NCBI GenBank assembly: GCA_958443265.1
Contig: CAUCKA010000003.1
Location: 62,001 to 126,000, forward strand
Reading direction: 5' to 3'
Length of the DNA: 64,000 bases
Origin: an uncultured Collinsella sp.
GTDB lineage: Bacteria > Actinomycetota > Coriobacteriia > Coriobacteriales > Coriobacteriaceae
Shown here: in pieces, positions 40,573 through 52,220 of the stretch
How the letters are laid out: each line of letters starts with the position of its first letter
Numbering within the stretch: the first letter of the stretch is position 1
Made by a program: the position numbers and the translations under genes
Notes under the pieces: generated by a model
What the model was told of the DNA's origin: nothing
Databases searched by the model: none
The model's input: only the letters and a program-made list of their open reading frames with translations

Positions 40573-41787
40573 TTATTGTGCATTAAAAACGTAGCGGTCC
40601 AAGCGCTCGCACGCCTCCCTTACGCGCGAAAGCGGCAGCGCCAGATTCACGCGAATGTGGCAAGGCCCGTGGAACGGACGGCCATCCTGATAGCCCACGC
40701 CCACACGCGCGCCCTCGTCGAGCAGCCACTGAATATCGCGGCCATGCTCGCGGCACCACTCCGTGCAGTCCAGGAACACCATATAGGTGCCCTGCGGGCG
40801 CGAATAGGACACACCCTCAAAATGCTCGTCCACGTAATCGCAGAAGTAGTCAATGTTGCCCTCGATGACCTCGTTGAGCTCATCGAGCCACTCGTAGCCC
40901 TGCGGCTGGTAGGCGCCGATAAGCGCGTGCATCGAAAGGACATTCATCTCGTTGTAGTGAGTCTTATTGGACACGGCGCACACGCGATCGCGCAGCGTCT
41001 CGTTATAGATGATGTGGTAGCTGCCGACCAGGCCCGCCAGGTTAAACGTCTTGCTGGGCGCATAGAGGGCGACCGTGCGCATGCGGGCATCCTCGCTCAC
41101 CGACTGCGTCGGGATATGCTTGTGGCCAGGCAAGATAATGTCGGACCAGATCTCGTCCGAGATCACCACGCAATCGTGCTGGCGATAGATGTCCATGGCG
41201 CGCTCGATCTCGTCGCGCTCCCATACGCGGCCGCAAGGATTGTGCGGCGAGCAGAACACCGCGGCGTGGATGTGGTTTTGGACGAGCTTGTGCTCCATGT
41301 CCTCAAAGACCATGCGCCACACGCCCTGGTCGTCGAGCTTAAGCGGGCTGTGGACAATGCGATAGCCCGCGGCTTCGATGGACTTGGTAAAGCCGATGTA
41401 GGTAGGGCTGTGGACCAGCACCGCATCGCCCGGCTGGACATACGCCCGCAGGGTCGACACGACACCGCCCAGCACGCCGTTTTCGTAGCCGATATGCTCC
41501 GGGAGCAGACCCTCGACGCCATTACGTCGGCTCTGCCATTCGATGATGCGGTCGAAGTACTCGTCGCGCGGATCGAAATAGCCAAACATGGGATGCTGGG
41601 CGCGCTGAATGATGTGCTCCTGGACCGTGGGCACCGTGGCAAAGTTCATGTCCGCCACCCACATGGGGATGCGGTCGAAGCCCTCGTCGGGCGCGTTCGG
41701 AGCCATGCCAGGGATCTCGCCCCAGGAGTCAACGGCGATGGCGTCCATGCCGTGGCGGTCGATAAGCGAAGTAAAGTCGTATTTCAT
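40573..41787 (-). CDS. MalY/PatB-family PLP-dependent aminotransferase or C-S lyase
   Basis: This 404-residue fold-type I PLP enzyme has IPMWVADMNFATVPTVQE at the N-terminus, FGYFDPRDEYFDRIIEWQSRRNG, and the PLP-pocket segment CSPHNPCGRVW. VVISDEIWSDI contributes the Asp that contacts the pyridine nitrogen, and SKTFNLAGL contains the Schiff-base lysine. These features are those of MalY/PatB cystathionine beta-lyases, which cleave cysteine conjugates to a thiol, pyruvate and ammonia; some members are aminotransferases. The C-terminal part is complete. It has no obvious operon partner. Confidence 0.9.
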   Translation of the reverse strand: MKYDFTSLIDRHGMDAIAVDSWGEIPGMAPNAPDEGFDRIPMWVADMNFATVPTVQEHIIQRAQHPMFGYFDPRDEYFDRIIEWQSRRNGVEGLLPEHIGYENGVLGGVVSTLRAYVQPGDAVLVHSPTYIGFTKSIEAAGYRIVHSPLKLDDQGVWRMVFEDMEHKLVQNHIHAAVFCSPHNPCGRVWERDEIERAMDIYRQHDCVVISDEIWSDIILPGHKHIPTQSVSEDARMRTVALYAPSKTFNLAGLVGSYHIIYNETLRDRVCAVSNKTHYNEMNVLSMHALIGAYQPQGYEWLDELNEVIEGNIDYFCDYVDEHFEGVSYSRPQGTYMVFLDCTEWCREHGRDIQWLLDEGARVGVGYQDGRPFHGPCHIRVNLALPLSRVREACERLDRYVFNAQ

Positions 41788-41899
41788 GCTGAGCTCCCGT
41801 GCAAAGCGGATTGTTTTGATAGGCGTTATTGTCCACCAGCGTGGGCGATTTTGGCACGGGGTTTGGCGTTGAATTTGGCGAGCGCCGTCGAATGGCCAG

Positions 41900-42637
41900 C
41901 TAGTCCCGTGCGTCGTTGACGGCGATTACCGTCAACCTGGTTCCATCAACCGTAAAGGATATGTCGAGTCCGGCGTAGGCCAGATGGTAAACGCGGCTTG
42001 GCTCGTGCTTGCTACCCGCGCGGCGCGGATCTTGGCGAAGGACCTCTATCAAGCCGGGGAGCTTTGCGGGCGGAATCATATCCTGCAGCGCTTGCGGGAA
42101 CTCGATATCGAGCTCTTGCCACGGCGCATCCTCAATCCAGCCGCCGGTCGCATCCGGGTGGCAATCCGCAAACGGAATGTAGGGCTTAATGTCGTAGATG
42201 GGCGTGCCGTCACGCAGATCGGCCCCTAGCACATGGATGATGGGGCCATCGTCGGTAAGCCCGACATGATCGAGTTTGACGCAGGTAAGCCCAATGGGAT
42301 TAGGTCGAAACGGGCTGCGCGTGGCAAATACGCCCACGCGCTCGGCTCCACCCAGGCGCGGCGGACGCACGGTCTTCGACCACTTGGCGTTGGTGCCGGA
42401 CCTATCCTGTGTCTTGGCATCGGCGGCGATGTCTTCGGCCGCGCCGCCGGGTGTTCCGTTTTCAAAGCGCCAGAGCAGCCACAGGTGAGAGAAGGAGTCC
42501 AGACCCTCAACTGCCGCGCTGGAGGCAAACTCCGGCTCAAAGACGATGCGTCCCTCAAGATGGGGCGCCAAAAAGCTGTTGCGCGGGATGCCGAACTTTT
42601 GCGGCAGGTCGGTATGTATGTGTGCAATAGGTTCCAT
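41900..42637 (-). CDS. trmO: tRNA (N6-threonylcarbamoyladenosine(37)-N6)-methyltransferase
   Basis: This 245-residue TrmO (TsaA/VirR-type, UPF0066) protein has IAHIHTDLPQKFGIPRN at the start, LEGRIVFEPEF, the hallmark FATRSPFRPNPIGLTCVKL with its conserved Arg/Pro run, and LGADLRDGTPIYDIKPYIPFAD. These define the beta-barrel methyltransferase that N6-methylates t6A37 in tRNA-Thr. The C-terminal extension with VYHLAYAGLDISFTVDG is also usual. Start is taken at the second of two nearby methionines (42637), because the first (42646) is only three codons upstream and neither has a clear ribosome-binding site. Confidence 0.9.
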   Translation of the reverse strand: MEPIAHIHTDLPQKFGIPRNSFLAPHLEGRIVFEPEFASSAAVEGLDSFSHLWLLWRFENGTPGGAAEDIAADAKTQDRSGTNAKWSKTVRPPRLGGAERVGVFATRSPFRPNPIGLTCVKLDHVGLTDDGPIIHVLGADLRDGTPIYDIKPYIPFADCHPDATGGWIEDAPWQELDIEFPQALQDMIPPAKLPGLIEVLRQDPRRAGSKHEPSRVYHLAYAGLDISFTVDGTRLTVIAVNDARD

Positions 42638-42777
42638 GCCGGTCATTGTACGGCACAGGCGCGCGGGGCGCAGGCTGCGATTCTCTCTCATCGTCATCTG
42701 CATGCAACCAACGGTTGCTTGGAAGGACATCGGCTGCCGCGTATGCTTAAGCCAACAAGCAGCAGAAAGGAGCCGTC

Positions 42778-43605
42778 ATGGCCTTTGCAGAAAAGCTCAT
42801 CGCCGTCCGTCGCGCCCATCACCTTACCCAGGAGCAGCTCGCCGCCAAGCTCTTCGTCACACGCCAAGCCGTCAGCCGTTGGGAGCGTGGCGAGGTCACA
42901 CCGGGCATCGACATGATGAAGCTCATCGCCGCCGTGACCGGCGAGCCACTGTCTCATCTGCTCGAAATGCCCGAGCACTATTGCCAAAGCTGCGGCATGA
43001 TACTCACGCCCGACGACTGCGGCACCGATGCTGCGGGCACCGCGACCGATCATTACTGCAAGTGGTGCTACGACCACGGCAAGTACACCTACGGCACTAC
43101 TATGGAGGCAATGATCGAAGACTGTGCCCCGCGGCTGGCGCAAAACACCGGCATGTCGCTCGACGAAGCCGTCTCGCTCATGGGCGCCGTCCTGCCGCAA
43201 CTGGAGCGCTGGCGCACCGTGCAGGAAAACGAGGAGCGCTACGGTGCCGAGACGCGGGCGCGCTATGGCAATGAGGCTATCGATGCAGCAAACGAAACGT
43301 TACTGGATATGGATCCTCAGACATGGAACGACATGAAGGAACTTGAACGCGCTATTCTGGGTCAGCTCTCGATTGCCATGGGCGACGGCGATCCAGAGAG
43401 TAACGATGCCCGCAAACTTGTCGCAATGCACCGTCGATGGATTGCTCTCAACTGGGGATGCGAGCCCCAAGACGAGGCGTACCTGGGCCTCGCCCACGGC
43501 TATCTTGCCGATCAGCGCTTTGTTGACTACTACGACAAGCCCTGCGGCACCGGAGCCACGGCGTTTCTGGTCCAGGCCATCGAATCGTCGCTGGTTCGCG
43601 CATAG
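42778..43605 (+). CDS. XRE-type regulator fused to a zinc ribbon and a TipAS-like domain
   Basis: This 275-residue protein combines three parts. Residues 1-65 are an XRE helix-turn-helix (LIAVRRAHHLTQEQLAAKLFVTRQAVSRWERGEVTPGIDMMKLIAAVTGEPLSHLL). Residues about 68-105 are a zinc ribbon (YCQSCGMILTPDDCGTDAAGTATDHYCKWCYDHGKYTYG) of the kind found alone in many gut bacteria. The remainder (MSLDEAV..., RYGNEAID..., HRRWIALNWG...YLGLAHGYLADQRFVDYYD) matches the TipAS drug-binding fold of MerR-type TipA proteins. It could be a one-component sensor of thiopeptide-like compounds or metals. AAAGGAG precedes the ATG. The glutaredoxin gene follows closely. Confidence 0.8.
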   Translation: MAFAEKLIAVRRAHHLTQEQLAAKLFVTRQAVSRWERGEVTPGIDMMKLIAAVTGEPLSHLLEMPEHYCQSCGMILTPDDCGTDAAGTATDHYCKWCYDHGKYTYGTTMEAMIEDCAPRLAQNTGMSLDEAVSLMGAVLPQLERWRTVQENEERYGAETRARYGNEAIDAANETLLDMDPQTWNDMKELERAILGQLSIAMGDGDPESNDARKLVAMHRRWIALNWGCEPQDEAYLGLAHGYLADQRFVDYYDKPCGTGATAFLVQAIESSLVRA

Positions 43606-43656
43606 ACCGCAGCGGCTTTGGGTATCTCAATCGAAACCTCAACCGATTGGAGACCT

Positions 43657-43902
43657 ATGGCTACTGATCATGAGCTCGCGCTGTACGTTATGACCGGCTG
43701 CCCGTATTGCATAAAGGTCAAGCGCTTTATGGCCGATAACGGCGTGACCATTCCCGAGCGCAATATCTCGACCGACCCCGAAGCCGAGCAGACACTCATC
43801 GCCGTCGGCGGAAAACGCCAGGTTCCCTGCCTGTTCATCGACGGCAAGCCGCTCTACGAATCGAGCGACATCATCGCGTGGGTACAGGAGAACCTGCTCT
43901 AG
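43657..43902 (+). CDS. Glutaredoxin
   Basis: This 81-residue thioredoxin-fold protein has the dithiol active site CPYC at residues 15-18 (YVMTGCPYCIKVKRFM), the cis-proline region KRQVPCLFIDGKPLYES and a helical end SSDIIAWVQENLL. It lacks a signal peptide and should act in the cytoplasm. ATG 43657 follows TTGGAGA. It lies 51 bases after the XRE-TipAS gene on the same strand, so it may belong to that transcript. Whether it uses glutathione in this organism is uncertain, since many anaerobes lack it. Confidence 0.9.
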   Translation: MATDHELALYVMTGCPYCIKVKRFMADNGVTIPERNISTDPEAEQTLIAVGGKRQVPCLFIDGKPLYESSDIIAWVQENLL

Positions 43903-43918
43903 TGCAATATAGTCAGTA

Positions 43919-43957
43919 GGGACGTTCCTGAATGGCCAGTCGTTAAAGAGCGTCCCC
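43919..43957. repeat. GGGACGTTC repeat, family 2, copy 3
   Basis: GGGACGTTCCT starting at 43919 pairs imperfectly with AGAGCGTCCC ending near 43956, around CCAGTCGTTA. It sits between the 3' ends of the convergent glutaredoxin and dus genes, ten bases before the dus stop codon. Confidence 0.8.
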
Positions 43958-43966
43958 AACGACTAA

Positions 43967-44920
43967 CTAGCCGTGGAAGCGGGCTATGGGTGCAAGTGGC
44001 TGCTCGCGAAAGACGCGCTCGACGGCGGCGCGATATTCGTCGACCTTTTTGGTCTTGCGCACGAGCTTATGGACGGTGGCAGGGTCGGCGAAGGCGCATT
44101 TGGCGTAGAACCACCACTCCTTCATGCGAAAGACCGCGTTGCCACCAATCTCTTCTGCATAGGCCGCGAATAGCGTGTCGTGGAAACGCTGCAGTTCGGC
44201 TGCCGTGGCAGCAGGACCGCCGTTGACCATGCGAGCCAGCGCGGGGTTCGCAAGCAGGCCACGCCCCAGCATCACATGGCGCGTGCCGGGATAGGCCTCC
44301 ACCAGCGCGTCCATATCCTCAAGATCAAAAATGTCGCCGTTGTATGCCACCGGAAACGGCGCACGTTCCAGCGTCTCGCCGTAAAACTCCTTGCGCGGCG
44401 AGCCCGTATAGCGGTCCTTTTGCACGCGCGGATGCACGATCAGCTCTGCCAGCGGCATGCGGCAATACAGATCGAGCACACGCTCATACTCGTCATCGCG
44501 TTCCAACCCCAGCCTGGTTTTTACCGATACCGGTAACGGCGAGCGCTCGCACACATCGCCCAAGAATACCTCGAGCTCGTCGAGATTACGCAAGAAACCC
44601 GAGCCCTTGCCCTTGGCGACAACCGTTCCCGAGGGACAACCCAGGTTGAGATTGACCTCGCGGTAGCCCATGTCGGCGAGCACCTGTGCCGCCCATACAA
44701 ACTCGTCCGCATTCTTGGACATCAACTGAGGCACTACGTTGAGCCCCTGGTTATTGACAGGGTCGACCTCTTTAAACGCCTTGCCACCAAAACGGTTGCC
44801 AACCCGCGGCGGCGGCAAAAACGGCGTGTAATAGCAATCGAGCGCGCCGAAGCACTCCGCATGCACGCGACGGAACACATGCCCGGTAATCCCCTCCATG
44901 GGGGCCAACGATAGAATCAT
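43967..44920 (-). CDS. tRNA-dihydrouridine synthase
   Basis: This FMN enzyme of 317 residues reduces uridines in tRNA. It starts MILSLAPMEGITGHVFRRV. NLNLGCPSGTVVAKGKGSGFL carries the catalytic cysteine, PLPVSVKTRLG and LIVHPRVQKDRYTGSP are the tRNA-facing segments, and VAYNGDIF and VMLGRGLLANP bind the flavin phosphate. The GCPSG rather than GCP(A/M)K pattern is seen in a subset of clostridial and actinobacterial Dus proteins. ATG 44920 is preferred over the adjoining TTG 44923 because the GAGGG site then has suitable spacing. Which uridine is reduced is not clear. Confidence 0.9.
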   Translation of the reverse strand: MILSLAPMEGITGHVFRRVHAECFGALDCYYTPFLPPPRVGNRFGGKAFKEVDPVNNQGLNVVPQLMSKNADEFVWAAQVLADMGYREVNLNLGCPSGTVVAKGKGSGFLRNLDELEVFLGDVCERSPLPVSVKTRLGLERDDEYERVLDLYCRMPLAELIVHPRVQKDRYTGSPRKEFYGETLERAPFPVAYNGDIFDLEDMDALVEAYPGTRHVMLGRGLLANPALARMVNGGPAATAAELQRFHDTLFAAYAEEIGGNAVFRMKEWWFYAKCAFADPATVHKLVRKTKKVDEYRAAVERVFREQPLAPIARFHG

Positions 44921-44940
44921 CAATATCTACCCTCAGATCA

Positions 44941-44971
44941 ATGCGGCAAAGGGACTGCCCCTTTGTCACAT
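44941..44971. repeat. 31-bp palindromic repeat, family 1, variant copy 5
   Basis: The variant has left arm ATGCGGCAAAGGGAC and centre TGCCCC. It lies 20 bases upstream of the dus start codon, the only copy here that is not close to a stop codon. The next 200 bases to 45174 hold no recognisable gene. Confidence 0.85.
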
Positions 44972-45174
44972 GCATTATGCCTTGTCCTTGAGGTAGCCCA
45001 CAAGGCGGAGGCAGTTACTTGACGCCAACCAGCCCTCCAACCATCCCTGCGCAACGAAGGTGAACGGTGTCCACGAACAGCAAGTAAGGCCGCCCCGCAG
45101 CAGCTCCCCCACTCATCTATACTCAAGAGTGCGTGCGCATCGCCCCCGAAAAACGATGAGAGTCGAGGCCCCCC

Positions 45175-46308
45175 ATGCAGCAGCTCACCGAACAAGAAAA
45201 GAAACGCATCCAGCGGTACTGCACATACCCCAAGATCGCAGCGACCGCACTCGTCATGTCGTTCGTAGCATGTCTGCTCATGCTGCCGCTCCAAATGATC
45301 AACGATATCGCGTTCCACCAAAAGGAATTCCAACCCGCGGGCATATATACCGCCATCGCACTCACCGTAATCGAACTCGTCGTCTTTTGCTATTGCGCTC
45401 TTGCGCCGCGCTTTGGAATGCAGGGCAAACAGTGGAAGGAGCTGCAGAGCAGGCTTGCGGTAGCCCAAACCAACAAAGACCGCTCCGCGGAGGTCGCCGG
45501 CGTGCTCGCCACGCAAGCTGCCGGCCGCCTGCTCAAGAACAGTGATAACGATCTCGCGCGCAATCTGGGCGGCGCCGCGGAGGTCGCCGGCGCCGTAGGG
45601 GCAGTTGCCACCGCGGCAGACGTGCTAGCCGAGACCTCGAGCAATGCCGAGGCCATGGCAAACGCATACGGCGTGACGATTCCAAGCGTCAAGAAGCAGG
45701 TCATAGCTCTCGCAGTGGTGCCCGCCATTGTGTTGATTGGCGTCTACATCCCGCAGTTTGTCCAGGGAAATAACGAGCTTCAGGCGAGAAAGACTACAGC
45801 CGCCGAGCAGCTCGCCATCGCGCAAGATGCCTTGGAGCCCGTGTGCGAACGCGTCGCGGCAGACAACCCATATGAGTCGTATCACGACTACGGCTACCGC
45901 ATTATCGGCTATCTGCGCGATAATGACCTCGGCGCTCAAGCAGCCTATGTCTACCTTTCTTTCGATGCAGACGGCATGCTCACGGACGTCGATTACACCA
46001 GCCAGATCGACCCCGAGGCAAGCCTTGCAGACAACCTCGCCCGCGCCGAGCAGGACATCGCGACGCTCTGTGCCCCGCTCAACGGGTTGGACATTTCCGT
46101 TGCCACACCGGGCCTCCTCACGCCATGCAGCCTGTCGGATGAATTTAAACAGGCATTTTTAGCCGGATCCCTATATGAAGAAATCAGCATCAAGACGGAG
46201 GACAAATCTATCAAGTCGTACTACACCTTTGACACCGAGCCCAAAGAAGAGTTCGACGAGTACACCCATCCGGAAATTAGGCTCATGCTCTCTGCAAAGA
46301 AGAACTGA
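45175..46308 (+). CDS. Membrane protein of unknown function
   Basis: This 377-residue protein has two hydrophobic helices near the N-terminus (about 20-44 and 58-77), an Ala/Gly-rich stretch (about 105-160, LGGAAEVAGAVGAVATAADVLAETSSNAEA) and a third helix near 175-193 (QVIALAVVPAIVLIGVYIPQFV). A soluble C-terminal domain of about 180 residues follows, with YGYRIIGYLRDNDLGAQAAYVYLSFDADG and YYTFDTEP. The N-terminal layout suggests a membrane-anchored protein with its C-terminal domain outside. I recognise no catalytic motif. A MITE-like inverted repeat begins 43 bases after the stop codon. Confidence 0.7.
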   Translation: MQQLTEQEKKRIQRYCTYPKIAATALVMSFVACLLMLPLQMINDIAFHQKEFQPAGIYTAIALTVIELVVFCYCALAPRFGMQGKQWKELQSRLAVAQTNKDRSAEVAGVLATQAAGRLLKNSDNDLARNLGGAAEVAGAVGAVATAADVLAETSSNAEAMANAYGVTIPSVKKQVIALAVVPAIVLIGVYIPQFVQGNNELQARKTTAAEQLAIAQDALEPVCERVAADNPYESYHDYGYRIIGYLRDNDLGAQAAYVYLSFDADGMLTDVDYTSQIDPEASLADNLARAEQDIATLCAPLNGLDISVATPGLLTPCSLSDEFKQAFLAGSLYEEISIKTEDKSIKSYYTFDTEPKEEFDEYTHPEIRLMLSAKKN

Positions 46309-46350
46309 AGGCTTACGCTCTAATTGCCGCTCGCAAACATCGTCTATATC

Positions 46351-46534
46351 TCGAGGTCTAATACTTTTCCAAGAAGTGAACGACCGTTTTTGGACCCCCG
46401 AAGCATCGACATTTTCAGACGTCAAAACCGCAGGATTTGGCTGACAAAACCGCAGGAAATTGCATCTCAAAAGTGTCGATGCTTCGGGGGTCCGTTTTTA
46501 CTCGTTCACTTCTTGGAAAAGTATTAGACCTCGA
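46351..46534. mobile_element. MITE-like element: 184 bp with arms of about 65 bp
   Basis: The left arm starts TCGAGGTCTAATACTTTTCC at 46351 and the right arm ends with its exact complement at 46534. The arms match over about 65 bases apart from one block near CCGTTTTT and a few single changes. The 50-base loop holds two direct copies of CAAAACCGCAGGA. It has no coding capacity. This architecture fits a miniature inverted-repeat element mobilised in trans, or a long structured RNA. No target duplication is obvious. Confidence 0.75.
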
Positions 46535-46549
46535 TTTACAAGCCGCTCA

Positions 46550-46579
46550 ATGTGACAAAGGGGCTGTCCCTTTGTCACA

Positions 46580-46580
<1 letters not shown>
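46550..46580. repeat. 31-bp palindromic repeat, family 1, variant copy 6
   Basis: One base differs from the consensus (GGGGC centre). Its last T at 46580 is the first base, on this strand, of the stop codon of the large ABC transporter gene. Confidence 0.92.
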
Positions 46581-49834
<3,254 letters not shown>

Positions 49835-49980
49835 GGACGGCAACCTCTCCTGCGCAGGCACCCTGCCCGCTCTCCTCCGCCGTTCGTATTCGACGCGTTT
49901 GTCCTACTCTATCCCCATTTTTTACCAGCGCCAATGAGGAATGTAATGAAGCGCGCCAAAAAACGAACGGGATGGCGCCC

Positions 49981-50007
49981 AAAAGAAGAGGTCCCGAGCG
50001 GGACCTC
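49981..50007 (-). terminator. Terminator after the TlpA-like gene
   Basis: GAGGTCCC and GGGACCTC (49988-50007) form an 8-bp stem. On the minus strand TTCTTTT follows. It lies 80 bases beyond the stop codon of the leftward redox gene. Confidence 0.8.
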
Positions 50008-50087
50008 TATATGGTGGAGCTTATCTTGAAAGGTAGCGGACTACTTCGCACAGCGGCGCACGATCATCGCTATGCTTTACGCGTTTT

Positions 50088-51059
50088 CTACTGCTCGCTA
50101 TTCGCAATCGCCTGGTCAATAAGCTTGTTGAGCGCTGCGCGCTGCTCAGCGGAGCTGATGGCTCCCACGATTGGATCCCCTACGATGTTGCCATTCTGAT
50201 CTATGACATACGTTGTCGGGAACGAGAACAGATTTGACGTAAACTTACCGGCCTCGCTATTCGACTTGAACCAGATGTTCTTATATGTCACGCCCTTCTT
50301 GCTCAGCACGTCCTTGGCATCTGCAATCTCGCCCTTGTTGCCATCGAGCGTAAAGGAGTTGACGCCCACGACCTGGCCGCCCTTCTCGGCAAGCTCCTGA
50401 TTCAGTTTCTCAAGATCGCCCAGCTCGCCCACGCACGGCTTGCACGTGGTGAACCAGAAGTTCATGACGGTGACCTTGTTCTTAGAGAACAGCTCGTCGC
50501 TGCTCACGTCGTTGCCATCCAGGTCCTTGCCCGTAAAGCTGGGGAACTTCGTCGCCTCGCTCGAAGCATTGGCACCAGCCGTCATGCCAGCGGCCGAAGC
50601 GTCGACGCTCTCGCCTTCGCTCGGCGTGCTTCCACAGCCGGGGAACTCCTTCTCCAAGCTCTCGAGCTTGTCCTCGATCTCCTTGATCTGCTGTGCACCG
50701 GCTTTGAGCGTCTTGAGCTCATCCGCCGTGAACTCATCCTTGGCACCGTCGATGGTCTTGAGCAGGAAATCGCCGTAATTGCTACCGTCCTCAATCATTG
50801 CCGATTCTTTATTTGCCGCATTGAATACCTTTTCCCACAGCGCGTTATCACTCGAAAGGATATCGTTCTCCTTTTTCATGAGCTTCGCATACAGCTCGGC
50901 GGCCTCGTCGGCATTGGCCGGCTTCTGCGCAGTGAGTTCTGTGATCTTAGGATCGGAGCTCGCAGATTCGCTCGCATTGCCACCGGGCGCCGAACATGCC
51001 ACAAGGCACAAGGCCAATACCGGCACCATAAACAGGGCCGCAATCTTAGAAAGCTTCAT
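50088..51059 (-). CDS. TlpA-like thiol-disulfide oxidoreductase lipoprotein
   Basis: This 323-residue exported protein has a lipobox at the end of LFMVPVLALCLVACS, a Ser-rich linker and a helical region of about 110 residues (DEAAELYAKLMKKENDIL..., LKTLKAGAQQIKEIEDKLESLEKEF). A second low-complexity linker is followed by a thioredoxin-like domain with NFWFTTCKPCVGELGDLEKL; the CKPC active site is of the TlpA/ResA kind. FPTTYVIDQNGNIVG supplies the cis-proline strand. It probably transfers electrons to or from envelope disulfides. ATG 51059 is preferred over 51065 because GGAGGA abuts the latter. It lies downstream of the membrane 4Fe-4S gene in one operon. Confidence 0.9.
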   Translation of the reverse strand: MKLSKIAALFMVPVLALCLVACSAPGGNASESASSDPKITELTAQKPANADEAAELYAKLMKKENDILSSDNALWEKVFNAANKESAMIEDGSNYGDFLLKTIDGAKDEFTADELKTLKAGAQQIKEIEDKLESLEKEFPGCGSTPSEGESVDASAAGMTAGANASSEATKFPSFTGKDLDGNDVSSDELFSKNKVTVMNFWFTTCKPCVGELGDLEKLNQELAEKGGQVVGVNSFTLDGNKGEIADAKDVLSKKGVTYKNIWFKSNSEAGKFTSNLFSFPTTYVIDQNGNIVGDPIVGAISSAEQRAALNKLIDQAIANSEQ

Positions 51060-51088
51060 AGTCATTCCTCCGTTTTGTCGAAGCTTGT

Positions 51089-51991
51089 TTACTTTTTATC
51101 GGCGGTCAAGGGAAGCTTTTCCGCCGACACATCCAAGCCATAGCGATAGCTGATGGCATCGACAGGACAGGCCCCGATGCACTTTCCGCACCGGATACAT
51201 TCGGCATGATTGGGCGCGCGGACCACATCAACGTCCATCTGACAAACCCTTGAACACTTGCCGCACGAGACGCATTTGCATGCATCGACCCGAATCCCTA
51301 GCAGGGATACCTTATTCATGAGCGCATAGAATGCGCCGAGCGGGCAAATCCATTTGCAGAAGGGGCGATAGAACAAAACGCTCAGCACTACCACGGCAAT
51401 GAGAACGGCAAGTTTCCAGGTAAAGAGCTGCCCCAGCGCAGATCGAATGCCGGCGTTGGCAATGGCCAGCGGAATGGCGCCCTCGAGCACGCCCTGCGGA
51501 CAGACGTATTTGCAAAAGAACGGATCTCCCATCCCCAGGTCGTTGACCACCAGCACAGGCAGCAATACCACAGCAAACAGCAGCACGAAGTATTTGATAT
51601 ACGTAAGCGCCTTGAGCCTTTTCGTCGAAAGCTTTTTGCCGGGGATCTTGTGAAGCAGCTCCTGCAGCCACCCAAACGGGCACAAAATCCCGCATACAAA
51701 GCGTCCCAGCAGCACGCCGAGCAAAATGAGCGTACCGGTTACGTAGTAGGAAAAGTTGAACTTGGATGAACCCACCACCGACTGGAACGACCCGATGGGG
51801 CACGCACCCGATGCCGCGGGGCACGAATAGCAATTAAGCCCGGGCACGCAGACTGTTTTTCCCGCGCCCTGATAGATGCCGCCTTTGGCAAAGTTTGGCA
51901 GGTGAATATTGGTGACCAGCGTCGCCGCCGCCTGAATGAATCCGCGAAATCGGGCCAAAACATGCGACGCAGTGTTTTCTCTTTTATCCAA
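51089..51991 (-). CDS. Membrane 4Fe-4S protein (NapH/CcoG-like)
   Basis: This 300-residue protein opens with a soluble piece carrying cysteines (VPGLNCYSCPAASGACPIGS). It has four to five helices interleaved with CxxxCP signatures (FVCGILCPFGWLQELL, FCKYVCPQG, FCKWICPLGAFYAL) and ends in two ferredoxin-type clusters (CKCVSCGKCSRVCQMDV and CIRCGKCIGACPVDA). This is the NapH/NosR/CcoG type, which passes electrons across the membrane. I place the start at TTG 51991, which overlaps the stop codon of the small CxxC protein and has GGAG upstream. A longer frame to 52063 has no site and would overlap that gene out of frame. It probably feeds the TlpA-like lipoprotein. Confidence 0.88.
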   Translation of the reverse strand: MDKRENTASHVLARFRGFIQAAATLVTNIHLPNFAKGGIYQGAGKTVCVPGLNCYSCPAASGACPIGSFQSVVGSSKFNFSYYVTGTLILLGVLLGRFVCGILCPFGWLQELLHKIPGKKLSTKRLKALTYIKYFVLLFAVVLLPVLVVNDLGMGDPFFCKYVCPQGVLEGAIPLAIANAGIRSALGQLFTWKLAVLIAVVVLSVLFYRPFCKWICPLGAFYALMNKVSLLGIRVDACKCVSCGKCSRVCQMDVDVVRAPNHAECIRCGKCIGACPVDAISYRYGLDVSAEKLPLTADKK

Positions 51992-52130
51992 TTCCGATAC
52001 ACTCCAAGCACAGCCTAATCGCTTTGGCCAGCACGGCATCCGCCTCGCCACGCATAACGCCAAAGCAAACCATGGTAATTCCGACGATCAACAAAGCGAC
52101 CTGTACCACGGGTTTTACCGCTTTGAACAA
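51984..52130 (-). CDS. CD1871A-type small CxxC membrane protein (48 residues)
   Basis: This short ORF starts at TTG 52130 with AAAGGAG eight bases upstream (52139-52145). The product has a hydrophobic helix (VVQVALLIVGITMVCFGVM), then RGEADAVLAKAIRLCLECIGIG at the C-terminus. The closing CLECIGIG with its CxxC is the hallmark of the small CD1871A-like family, which accompanies membrane 4Fe-4S proteins in anaerobes. Its stop codon overlaps the TTG start of the 4Fe-4S gene, so the two are probably translationally coupled. It is too short for usual gene thresholds and easily missed. Confidence 0.82.
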   Translation of the reverse strand: MFKAVKPVVQVALLIVGITMVCFGVMRGEADAVLAKAIRLCLECIGIG

Positions 52131-52220
52131 CTCGACCACTCCTTTCGTTACGCGACCATTGGACCATATCGACTATAAAATCCGTGTTAAGCGCGATTTG
52201 AGATGTGCAAGGAGACTGTT

